This document shows positions 17,878 to 25,770 of a stretch of 36,906 bases of DNA, piece by piece. This stretch comes from Sphingomonas sp. Ag1 (GTDB taxonomy: Bacteria; Pseudomonadota; Alphaproteobacteria; Sphingomonadales; Sphingomonadaceae). Numbering within the stretch: position 1 is the stretch's first letter; every line of letters begins with the position of its first letter. A program made the position numbers and the translations under genes. The stretch spans positions 1 through 36,906 of the forward strand of contig NZ_LAZX01000076.1 of NCBI RefSeq assembly GCF_000980895.1. The letters are read 5' to 3'. The notes beneath the pieces are model-generated. The model was not told the DNA's origin. It worked only from the letters and a program-made list of their open reading frames with translations, and searched no databases.

Positions 17878-19032
17878 TCAGAGCTTGCGGCTGATCACTT
17901 CCTTCATGATCTCGTTCGTGCCGCCGTAGATCCGGCTGACCCGCGCGCCGCGCCACATGCGGGCGATCGGATATTCGTTCATATAGCCAGCGCCGCCGTG
18001 CAGCTGGAGGCACTTGTCCATGACCTCCCACTGGAGGTCGGTGTGCCACAGCTTGGCGGCTGCGCCTTCCTCGTTGGTCAGTTCGCCCTTCAGATGGCGT
18101 GCGATCGCCCAGTCGAGGTGCGCCCAGCCGACCTGAAGCTTCGCCTTGAGGTCCGCGAGGACGAACTTGGTGTTCTGGAAGTCGAACACCACGCCCTTGA
18201 ACGCGCGGCGCTCTTTCACGAAGGCGACCGTGTCGTCGAACGCCTTCTGCGAGGAGGCCATGGTGCTGACCGCGATCGACAGACGCTCCTGCGGCAGCTG
18301 GCTCATCAGGTAGATGAAGCCCATGCCCTCTTCGCCAAGGCAGTTGGTGATCGGCACGCGCACGTCCTCGAAGAACAATTCAGAGGTGTCGGCCGCGTCC
18401 TGACCGATCTTGTCGAGCTTGCGGCCCTTGCTGAAGCCCTCCCGGTCGCTCTCGACCAGGATGATCGACATGCCCTTGTAGGCCGGCTGCGCGTCCGGAT
18501 CGGTCTTGGCCACGACCAGCGTCAGGTCGGTGTTCTGACCGTTGGTGATGTACGTCTTCGAGCCGTTGATGACGTAGTGATTGCCGTCCTTCTTCGCGGT
18601 GGTGCGGATCGACTGAAGGTCGCTGCCGGTGCCCGGTTCGGTCATCGCGATCGCGGTGATCACGTCGCCCGACACCATCTTCGGCAGCCATTCCTTCTTC
18701 TGCTCCTCGGAGCCGTAGGTCTCCATATAGCCGGCGACGATGTCCGACTGGAGCGAGAAGCCGGCGGGGACGCCCGAATAGGCCATTTCCTCGTCGACGA
18801 TGGCATTGTAGCCAAAGTCGAGGCCGAGGCCGCCATAGGCCTCCGGCACGGTCGGGCAGAGCATCCCGACCTCGCCAGCCTTCTGCCAGAAGCTCTTGGG
18901 AACGAGGCGATCCTTTTCCCACTGGTCCGCGTTCGGCACGCCTTCCTTGGCGAGGAAGCTGCGCACCGTCTGACGGAACGCCTCATGATCCTCGTTATAC
19001 GCGAAACGGCCCGCAATCTGGTCGAGCGACAT
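17878..19032 (-). CDS. Acyl-CoA dehydrogenase
   Basis: A 384-residue flavoprotein that introduces the alpha-beta double bond into acyl-CoA and passes electrons to ETF. It shows MTEPGTGSDLQ (130-140) and the ITNGQNTDL substrate/FAD segments, and the C-terminal LHGGAGYMNEYP and IYGGTNEIMKEVI. The position that carries the catalytic Glu in medium-chain enzymes (YEGT) is Gly here, while Glu249 in PQERLSI sits where long-chain and isovaleryl-CoA dehydrogenases have theirs. So the base is probably Glu249. The ATG is preceded by GGAGAGG. It is divergent from a FAH-family gene across a 152-bp spacer. Confidence 0.95.
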   Translation of the reverse strand: MSLDQIAGRFAYNEDHEAFRQTVRSFLAKEGVPNADQWEKDRLVPKSFWQKAGEVGMLCPTVPEAYGGLGLDFGYNAIVDEEMAYSGVPAGFSLQSDIVAGYMETYGSEEQKKEWLPKMVSGDVITAIAMTEPGTGSDLQSIRTTAKKDGNHYVINGSKTYITNGQNTDLTLVVAKTDPDAQPAYKGMSIILVESDREGFSKGRKLDKIGQDAADTSELFFEDVRVPITNCLGEEGMGFIYLMSQLPQERLSIAVSTMASSQKAFDDTVAFVKERRAFKGVVFDFQNTKFVLADLKAKLQVGWAHLDWAIARHLKGELTNEEGAAAKLWHTDLQWEVMDKCLQLHGGAGYMNEYPIARMWRGARVSRIYGGTNEIMKEVISRKL

Positions 19033-19091
19033 TCGAAACCTCTCCGGAAAATTACAGCGCCGCTTGTCGCCAGCCCCGCCTGAACGGTCAA

Positions 19092-19105
19092 GTAACTTTT
19101 GTTAT
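19092..19105. promoter_or_regulatory. Inverted repeat TAAC-N4-GTTA in the acyl-CoA dehydrogenase/FAH spacer
   Basis: GTAAC-TTTT-GTTAT: TAAC and GTTA arms around 4 nt, with the same flanking T on the right as the copy at 13170-13183. It is about 60 bp upstream of the acyl-CoA dehydrogenase start and about 80 bp upstream of the divergent hydrolase start. Confidence 0.45.
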
Positions 19106-19184
19106 GGTGATATCGCGTAGGGGACCGCTCTCGACTTGGCCGTCCGCGCGCGCCTATGCCGGAGGGCTGAAAGAGAGGTGACGG

Positions 19185-20186
19185 ATGAAACTAGCGAGTC
19201 TGAAGCATGGCCGTGACGGCAAGCTCGTCGTGGTATCGAACGATCTCGCCTGGTGCGCCGATGCCGGCCACATTGCGCCGACGCTGCAGGCGGCGCTGGA
19301 CGATTGGGACCGGCTGTTGCCGGACCTGCAGAACCTCGCGACCGATCTTGAGCATGAAGTGATCCCGCGACTGCGTTTTCACGAGCATGAGGCGGCATCG
19401 CCGCTGCCGCGCGCGTACCAATGGGCGGATGGCTCCGCCTATGTGAACCATGTCGCTTTGGTGCGGCAGGCGCGTGGGGCGGAGATGCCAGAGACGTTCT
19501 GGCACGATCCCCTGATGTATCAGGGCGGGTCCGACGGCTTCCTTGGCCCCCGTGACGCGATCCCGCTGGGTGACGAAAGCTGGGGCTGCGACCTGGAGGC
19601 AGAGGTGGTCGTGGTGACCGGTGACGTGCCGATGGGGGCGACCCGTGAGGAGGCGCTGGCGGCGGTCCGGCTGGTCGGGCTCACCAATGACGTGTCGCTG
19701 CGCAACCTGATCCCGGGTGAGCTGGCCAAGGGTTTCGGCTTCTTCCAGTCGAAGCCGGCGTCCGCCTTCTCGCCGGTGTTCGTGACGCCTGACGCGCTGG
19801 GCGACTGGTGGCAGGACGGCAAGCTGCATCGCAAGCTGATGGTCGACCTCAACGGCGCGCCGTTCGGTCGCGCCGAGGCGGGTGAGGACATGACGTTCGA
19901 TTTCGGCACGCTGATCGCGCATGCGGCGAAGACCCGCGCACTGGGGGCGGGGACGATCGTCGGGTCGGGTACGGTATCGAACCGTGACGCCGATGGCGGG
20001 CCGGGCAAGCCGATCGCGCAAGGCGGGGTCGGGTATTCCTGCATCGCCGAGGTACGCACGATCGAGACGATCGCTGGCGGCAAGCCGGTGACGCCGTTCC
20101 TGAAGAAGGGCGATACCGTGCGGATCTGGGCCGAGGATGACCGGCATCATCCGATCTTCGGCGTGATCGAACAGACGGTGGGTTGA
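19185..20186 (+). CDS. Fumarylacetoacetate hydrolase family protein
   Basis: A 333-residue FAH-fold enzyme. The metal-binding acid is in CDLEAEVVVVTGD (the E-x-E region), followed by LVGLTNDVSLRN and FGFFQSKPASAFSP, and the C-terminal half has GTIVGSGTVSNRD and YSCIAEVRTIE. The N-terminal 80 residues resemble the larger FAH-like group that also contains fumarylacetoacetase-type and 2-keto acid hydrolases. It cleaves a C-C bond of a diketo or oxo-acid substrate in aromatic or amino-acid breakdown; the exact substrate is not readable. GAGAGG lies upstream of the ATG. Confidence 0.88.
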   Translation: MKLASLKHGRDGKLVVVSNDLAWCADAGHIAPTLQAALDDWDRLLPDLQNLATDLEHEVIPRLRFHEHEAASPLPRAYQWADGSAYVNHVALVRQARGAEMPETFWHDPLMYQGGSDGFLGPRDAIPLGDESWGCDLEAEVVVVTGDVPMGATREEALAAVRLVGLTNDVSLRNLIPGELAKGFGFFQSKPASAFSPVFVTPDALGDWWQDGKLHRKLMVDLNGAPFGRAEAGEDMTFDFGTLIAHAAKTRALGAGTIVGSGTVSNRDADGGPGKPIAQGGVGYSCIAEVRTIETIAGGKPVTPFLKKGDTVRIWAEDDRHHPIFGVIEQTVG

Positions 20187-20188
20187 TC

Positions 20189-20227
20189 GATCCGGCATGG
20201 GCGGGGAGGACCCGCCCCATGCCGATC
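20189..20227. terminator. Hairpin between convergent genes (FAH protein and double-hotdog thioesterase)
   Basis: GATC and GGCATGGG arms (from 20189) pair with CCCATGCC and GATC (to 20227), with extra CGGG/CCCG pairing inside past a small bulge. It starts 3 nt after the FAH stop and ends 8 nt before the facing stop, so it can act in both directions. No T-tract. Confidence 0.6.
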
Positions 20228-20235
20228 GCGCCGCG

Positions 20236-21105
20236 TCAGCCGCGCGGCAGATCGTGGCGGACGGGATCGCCGGCAGGATCGGTGATCGCCAGCATCCGCC
20301 CGATTGCGACGGGGCGGTTGGGATCGCCCTGATGCGCCTCCAGATCGAGCGTGATCGCGCGGCGGCCGATGCGGCGGGGCACAACACGCGCGACCAGCGG
20401 CAGCGTAGCCAGTGCCGGCGCGAGAAAGCGGATCTCGATATCGAGCGGGCGGAACGCTGCATCGATCGACGACACGCCGGCATGTTCGAGCAGGCCGGCG
20501 ATGACGCCGCCATGATAGGCGGGCAGCGGCGCGCCGACATGTTCGACCCGCGGCTGCATGACCAGGCCATCGGGCGTCGCCTCTGCACCGAGATAATCGG
20601 CGAAGCAGGGCGCGGGCGATGGCGGCAGCACGTCGTGCCGTTCATCCATCCGGCCAGGCGTGCCGCCGGGCATCGACCCGATCAGATAGCGCGCGACGGC
20701 GGCACCGATCGGCCTGCCTTCGGCAACCAATCGGCCGCGCGACAAGGCGAGATCGCCCTCGCGGGTCACTTCGTCGATGACGCAGCTGATGGCGGCGGCG
20801 GGCAGCGGGCCGAACCAGTCGACGCGAAGGTCCAGCGTCATCATCGGCGTGGGGCGTGACAGCGTGGTGAAGACGCCGCCGGCGGTCGCCTGATCGGCCA
20901 GCACCAGCGCGGCGCCGCGCGAGACGCGCCCGTCGGGATCGCACGCCGCCGGCAGAGCGGCGTCGAGCGACGTCGACACCGGCTCGCCCACGGTGGCGTG
21001 TTGCCACATGCCAAGCGCGGCACAGGCCGGAATGGTGCGCAGGTGCTGGCTCGGCTCGGTCCCCGGAAAGCCGGGGTAAAGTTTCTCGGGGTCGTGTCGG
21101 CTCAC
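20236..21105 (-). CDS. Tandem (double) hotdog acyl-CoA thioesterase family protein
   Basis: 289 residues forming two hotdog modules. The first has RVSRGAALVLADQATAGGVF, then MMTLDLRVDWFGPL; the second has AYHGGVIAGLLEHAGVSSID, then RPLDIEIRFLAPA. Each contains the central helix and following strand of PaaI-like folds. It probably hydrolyses an acyl-CoA. The start is GTG at 21105, overlapping the P450 stop (GTGA), so it is translationally coupled downstream of the P450. This suggests it acts on the CoA ester of a P450-processed lipid or terpenoid, by inference only. Confidence 0.87.
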   Translation of the reverse strand: MSRHDPEKLYPGFPGTEPSQHLRTIPACAALGMWQHATVGEPVSTSLDAALPAACDPDGRVSRGAALVLADQATAGGVFTTLSRPTPMMTLDLRVDWFGPLPAAAISCVIDEVTREGDLALSRGRLVAEGRPIGAAVARYLIGSMPGGTPGRMDERHDVLPPSPAPCFADYLGAEATPDGLVMQPRVEHVGAPLPAYHGGVIAGLLEHAGVSSIDAAFRPLDIEIRFLAPALATLPLVARVVPRRIGRRAITLDLEAHQGDPNRPVAIGRMLAITDPAGDPVRHDLPRG

Positions 21106-22412
21106 TTGGCGCGGTACCGTATGGGAAGGTGTTTCATGCCGCTGACGAAGCTGGCGCGGGTCCAGGACGGGTCGCCGGCAAGCTCGAAATCATCGAAGCG
21201 AGCGAGGAGTTCTTCGAACAGGATACGCATCTCCAGCTTGGCGAGGTGCTGGCCCAGGCACAGGTGCGGGCCATAGCCGAACGCCAGGTGCTGCCGCACG
21301 TTCGCGCGGTCAACCCGGAAGGCGAAGGGATCGTCGAAGACGGCAGTGTCGCGGTTGGCCGACGGATAGGCCATGACAAGCCCGTCGCCGGCCTTGATCG
21401 GGACGCCGCCGACCTCGGCATCTTTGGCGGGGGTGCGGAAGAAGTGTTTCACCGGGCTGGCCCAGCGGATCATTTCCTCCACCGCGTTGGGCAGCAGGGA
21501 GGGATCGTCGCGCAGCTTCTTCATTTCGGCCGGGTTACGGATCAGTTCCAGCAGCCCCGCGGAAGTGGAAGAGCTGGTCGTGTCATGCCCCGCGGCGGCG
21601 ATGATGAGGTAATAGCTCATCGCCTCCATATTCCCCATCGGCGACCCATCGGTGAGCGTCGCATTGGCGATGATGGTGGAGACGTCTTCGCGGGGGTTGG
21701 CCTTGCGGTCGGCGGTGATTCGGTCGCACCAGGCGTTGAATTCGGCGATGGTGGCGAACAGGCCGCCCATCTCCTCGGGCCGCATGTGATCGAAATCCTG
21801 CGCGCCGAACACTTCCTGCGTGATCTTCATCAGGAACTGTTCGTCCTCGCGCGGGGCGCCCAGCGTCAGCATGATGACGCGCAAGGGGAACCAGATCGCG
21901 ACCTCGCTGGCAAAGTCGCACTGGGTGCCGAGCGCGGCCATATGCTCCACGCTGTCGCGGGCGAGGGCGCGGATATCCTCTTCCAGCTGCTTCATGTGCT
22001 TGGGCGAGAAATAGCCCTGAGTCATGGCGCGGAAGTGCTTGTGGTCGGGATTGTCCATGCTGACGAGGTTGCGCGTCAGCTTGTTGCCGCCGGTCAGCGC
22101 CATGATGCGCTCCTCATCGGCGATGGTGGCGAGCGTCAGGCGCGGATCGTTGAGGAAGGTTTCGTTGTCGAGTTCGACGCGGCGGATGTCGGCGTGGCGC
22201 GACACCGTCCAGAACGGGCGATAGCCCTCCGGTTCGCACCAATAGACCGGGGCTTCCTCGCGCAGATATTTGAAGATCGCGTGGTAGCGTTCCTCATTGG
22301 CGTAGCTGTCGGGATCGACGATCGCGGCGTCGAACGCGGCCTTGTCGGTCGGCAGCGGGACGTGCGCGGTCACGCCGATCTGGGGCTCGCGGCTGAGGGC
22401 GGCGGTGGCCAT
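21102..22412 (-). CDS. Cytochrome P450
   Basis: A 436-residue soluble bacterial P450. The I-helix oxygen-binding motif AAGHDTTSS, the EEMIR E-x-x-R pair of the K helix and the heme loop FGYGPHLCLGQHLA (Cys385) are all intact. There is no membrane anchor, so it is a class I enzyme that needs a ferredoxin and reductase encoded elsewhere. The substrate is not readable; neighbours with acyl-CoA functions suggest a lipid, sterol or terpenoid acid. The ATG at 22412 (MATAAL) is preferred for its AGGAG at the right distance; ATGs at 22430 and 22457 are further out. Confidence 0.94.
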   Translation of the reverse strand: MATAALSREPQIGVTAHVPLPTDKAAFDAAIVDPDSYANEERYHAIFKYLREEAPVYWCEPEGYRPFWTVSRHADIRRVELDNETFLNDPRLTLATIADEERIMALTGGNKLTRNLVSMDNPDHKHFRAMTQGYFSPKHMKQLEEDIRALARDSVEHMAALGTQCDFASEVAIWFPLRVIMLTLGAPREDEQFLMKITQEVFGAQDFDHMRPEEMGGLFATIAEFNAWCDRITADRKANPREDVSTIIANATLTDGSPMGNMEAMSYYLIIAAAGHDTTSSSTSAGLLELIRNPAEMKKLRDDPSLLPNAVEEMIRWASPVKHFFRTPAKDAEVGGVPIKAGDGLVMAYPSANRDTAVFDDPFAFRVDRANVRQHLAFGYGPHLCLGQHLAKLEMRILFEELLARFDDFELAGDPSWTRASFVSGMKHLPIRYRAK

Positions 22413-22482
22413 GCGGTCTCTCCTATCCATCGCCGGTCGGTCGCCGGCTGGGGTCAAGCCTAAGCCGATCGCTTTACCAAGA

Positions 22483-25400
22483 TCAATGGAAGTCGTGGCT
22501 GCGGATCGGAATCACATCCTCCGGCCGGTCGCGATAGTGCCCGTCTCTGTAATGATAGTCAGTGCGGTTGCGCGGCTTCCACCCGGCGTCGCCGCGATCG
22601 GGGGCGCCGGGGTGGGTGGCGCCATCGCCGCGGGCCACGAGAGAGGGAAGGTCGATCTCCCCCACTTCGCGCAGCATCCAGGTAAGATCGGTGATCAGAT
22701 CCGCGACGACATGGATCACGATCCCTTCCTTCTGCACGCGGCCCCGGATGCTGACCATCGCGGAGGACATGACGGTGCGGCGCTGCGCCTCGAACCGGTC
22801 GGGCCACAGGATGCCGTTGGCGACGCCGGTCTCGTCCTCGATGGTGATGAACAGCACGCCCTTCGCACTGCCCGGCCGCTGGCGGACGAGGATGATGCCG
22901 GCGACGTCGACCAGCGTGCCTTCCTTGATGGTCTTAAGCTCCTCGCAACGGACGCAGCGGCGTTCACGCAAACGATCGCGCAGGAAGGTGAGCGGGTGCT
23001 GGCGCAGCGTCAGCTGGGTGGCGCGATAATCCTCCACCACCTCGCGCCCGGCGGTGAGCGCGCGCAGGTGGACCGGATCCTCCTTCGTCTCGATGGCGGC
23101 GAGCAAAGGGAGCGGCGTGTCGCCGAGGCCGCGGATCGCCCACAGCGCCTGTCGCCGGTCGAGCCCCATGCCGGCAAAGGCATCCGCCTTGGCGAGTGTC
23201 TCCAGCGCGGCGAGCGGTACGCCGGAGCGACGCCATACATCCTCGACCGAGGTGAAGGGGCGGGCAGCACGGGCGGTGATGACCTTGCCGGCATCGGCGG
23301 CGGACAGGCCGTGGACGATGCGCAGGCCGAGGCGAAGCGGCTTTTGCGCGCTGCGGTCCTCCAGCAACGCCGTGTCCCAATCGCTGGCCATGATGCACAC
23401 CGGCAGGATCTCGACGCCATGCGCGCGGGCATCACGGACGATCTGCGCCGGGGCGTAGAAGCCCATCGGCTGGGCATTGAGCAAGGCCGCGCAGAACACG
23501 TCGGGGTGATGGCATTTCATCCATGACGAGGCGTAGGCGATCTTGGCGAAGCTCGCCGCATGGCTTTCGGGGAAGCCGTAGCTGCCGAACCCCTCGATCT
23601 GCTTCACCAGCCGCTCGGCAAAGGCCTGCGAGATGCCGTTGGTGCGCATGCCGGTGATCAGCTTTTCGCGAAACTCTCCCACGCCGCCGGTCATCTTGAA
23701 TGTCGCCATCGCGCGGCGCAGCAAGTCCGCCTCGCCCGGGGTGAAGCCGGCGCCGATGATCGCGACCTGCATCGCCTGTTCCTGGAACAAGGGCACGCCA
23801 AGCGTCTTCTGCAACACCGCTTTCAAGGCATCATTGGGATATTCGACCAGCTCCTTGCCCTCGCGGCGCTTCAGATAGGGATGCACCATGTCGCCCTGGA
23901 TCGGGCCGGGACGGACGATCGCGACCTGGATGGCGATGTCGTAGAAATTCCTCGGCTTCATCCGCGGCAACATGCTCATCTGTGCGCGGCTCTCGATCTG
24001 GAAGACGCCGAGCGTATCGGCCTGGCGGATCATCTCGAACGTCGGTTCATCATCGTCCTGCAACGGCTCGCTCGCCATCGTCATCGCGATCCCCTTGTGC
24101 TGGCCGAGCAGATCGAACGCGCGGCGCATGCAGCCGAGCATGCCAAGGCCGAGGATATCGACCTTCATGAAGCCAAGATGCTCGATATCCTCCTTTTCCC
24201 ATTCGATGACATGGCGATCTACCATCGCGGCCGGCTCGATCGGGACGAGATCTTGGAGCGGATCGCGCGTCAGGACGAAGCCGCCGGGGTGCTGCGACAA
24301 ATGGCGGGGCGTGCCGATCAGCTCCTTGGCGAGCTCAAGCGCGAGCGCGAGGCGTGGTTCGCCGGCGTCCAGGTTAAGCGCCTGTACGTGGCTGTCGGGA
24401 ACGCCCTCGTTCGACCAGCCCCACACCTGGCCGGCGAGCGCGGAGGTCATGTCCTCGGGCAGGCCGAGCACCTTGCCCACTTCGCGGATCGCGCCGCGGG
24501 TGCGGAAGCGGCTGACCACCGCGGTCAGCGCGGCATGATCCCGGCCATAGGTTTCGTAGATCCACTGGATCACTTCCTCGCGCCGCTCATGCTCGAAATC
24601 GATGTCGATATCGGGCGGTTCGCGGCGTTCCTCCGAGACGAAGCGTTCGAAGAGGAGCTGGTGCTTGACCGGATCGATCGAGGTGATGCCGAGGACGAAG
24701 CAGATGACCGAATTGGCCGCCGAGCCGCGGCCCTGGCACAGGATCTCGATCGAGCGGGCGTAGCTGACGATCGAGTTTACGGTGAGGAAATAAGGCGCGT
24801 AGCCCATCTTCGCGACGAGCGAGAGTTCGTGTTCGAGCTGCCGGGTATAGGGCTCCGGCGGCGCGCCATCGAAGCGATCGGCGAGTGCGTTGCGCGACAG
24901 GCGTTCCAGCGCCTCCTGCGCGGTGCGGCCGGACATGATGATCTCGTCGGGATATTGATAGTCGAGGTCGCGCAGCGAGAAGGTGCAGCGTTCGACGATC
25001 GCCTCCACCGCGGCGAGCGCATCGGGGTAAGCGGCGAAGCGGCGCGCCATTTCGTCGGGCGGCTGGAGATGGCGATCGGCATGGCGTTCGCGGCGGAAAC
25101 CGAGCTCGTCGACCGTGCATTTCTCGCGGATCGCGGTGACGACGTCCTGCAACATCCGGCGATCGGGCTTGTGGTACAGCACGTCGCCGGTGGCGAGCGG
25201 GGTGAGGCCGTAGGCGGCGGCGGCCTGCGCGGTCTCGGCAAAGCGCCGCCGTTCGCCCGGGCGGCGCCAGGGGGTGAGGCAGAGGTGGCCGCGCCGGCCG
25301 AAGATGTCGGTAGTGGCGGCCAGCGCGGTCGGCGCCGCGCCACTGCGCCCCGGCACCAGCGCGGCGACGAGGCCGTCCCCATGCGCGGCGACATCCTCCC

Positions 25401-25755
25401 AGTGGAGGAAGCATTGGCCTTTCTCGCCGCGCCGCGCGTCAGCGCGCGACTTGCCGAGCGTGAGGAGGAGGGTGAGCCGGCTCCAGGCGGCGCGATCCTC
25501 CGGCCAGACGAGGAGGGATTCGCCGGTGACCAGATCGAGCCGGCAGCCGGGGATGGAGCGGATGAGGAGGCCGTGCTTCGCCTTCAGCTGCTCGCACGCA
25601 TAGAGCGCGCGGACCACGCCGGCGACCGAGTTGCGATCGGTGATGCCGAGCGCCGGCATCCCCATCAGTGCGGCGGTGGCGAACAGCTCCTCGCAGGAGG
25701 ACGCGCCGCGCAGGAACGAGAAATGCGTGGTGACCTGAAGCTCGCTGTAGGTCAT
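22483..25755 (-). CDS. dnaE2: Error-prone DNA polymerase DnaE2
   Basis: A 1090-residue C-family polymerase alpha-like protein. It opens with a PHP domain (HFSFLRGASSCEELF, then LGITDRNSVAG), has the catalytic PDIDIDF at about 381-387, the AMQVAIIGAGFTPGEAD and FPESHAASFAKIAYASSWMK finger/palm helices, and a C-terminal OB fold (VDVAGIILVRQRPGSAKG, then ITIEDETGVANGILW). Length and the DnaE2-type C-terminus differ from replicative DnaE (about 1160). With ImuA and ImuB it performs SOS translesion synthesis. It follows imuB with 15 nt between, in one operon under the LexA box at 28679-28693. Confidence 0.97.
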   Translation of the reverse strand: MTYSELQVTTHFSFLRGASSCEELFATAALMGMPALGITDRNSVAGVVRALYACEQLKAKHGLLIRSIPGCRLDLVTGESLLVWPEDRAAWSRLTLLLTLGKSRADARRGEKGQCFLHWEDVAAHGDGLVAALVPGRSGAAPTALAATTDIFGRRGHLCLTPWRRPGERRRFAETAQAAAAYGLTPLATGDVLYHKPDRRMLQDVVTAIREKCTVDELGFRRERHADRHLQPPDEMARRFAAYPDALAAVEAIVERCTFSLRDLDYQYPDEIIMSGRTAQEALERLSRNALADRFDGAPPEPYTRQLEHELSLVAKMGYAPYFLTVNSIVSYARSIEILCQGRGSAANSVICFVLGITSIDPVKHQLLFERFVSEERREPPDIDIDFEHERREEVIQWIYETYGRDHAALTAVVSRFRTRGAIREVGKVLGLPEDMTSALAGQVWGWSNEGVPDSHVQALNLDAGEPRLALALELAKELIGTPRHLSQHPGGFVLTRDPLQDLVPIEPAAMVDRHVIEWEKEDIEHLGFMKVDILGLGMLGCMRRAFDLLGQHKGIAMTMASEPLQDDDEPTFEMIRQADTLGVFQIESRAQMSMLPRMKPRNFYDIAIQVAIVRPGPIQGDMVHPYLKRREGKELVEYPNDALKAVLQKTLGVPLFQEQAMQVAIIGAGFTPGEADLLRRAMATFKMTGGVGEFREKLITGMRTNGISQAFAERLVKQIEGFGSYGFPESHAASFAKIAYASSWMKCHHPDVFCAALLNAQPMGFYAPAQIVRDARAHGVEILPVCIMASDWDTALLEDRSAQKPLRLGLRIVHGLSAADAGKVITARAARPFTSVEDVWRRSGVPLAALETLAKADAFAGMGLDRRQALWAIRGLGDTPLPLLAAIETKEDPVHLRALTAGREVVEDYRATQLTLRQHPLTFLRDRLRERRCVRCEELKTIKEGTLVDVAGIILVRQRPGSAKGVLFITIEDETGVANGILWPDRFEAQRRTVMSSAMVSIRGRVQKEGIVIHVVADLITDLTWMLREVGEIDLPSLVARGDGATHPGAPDRGDAGWKPRNRTDYHYRDGHYRDRPEDVIPIRSHDFH

Positions 25756-25770
25756 GCGGCACCATGCGGA

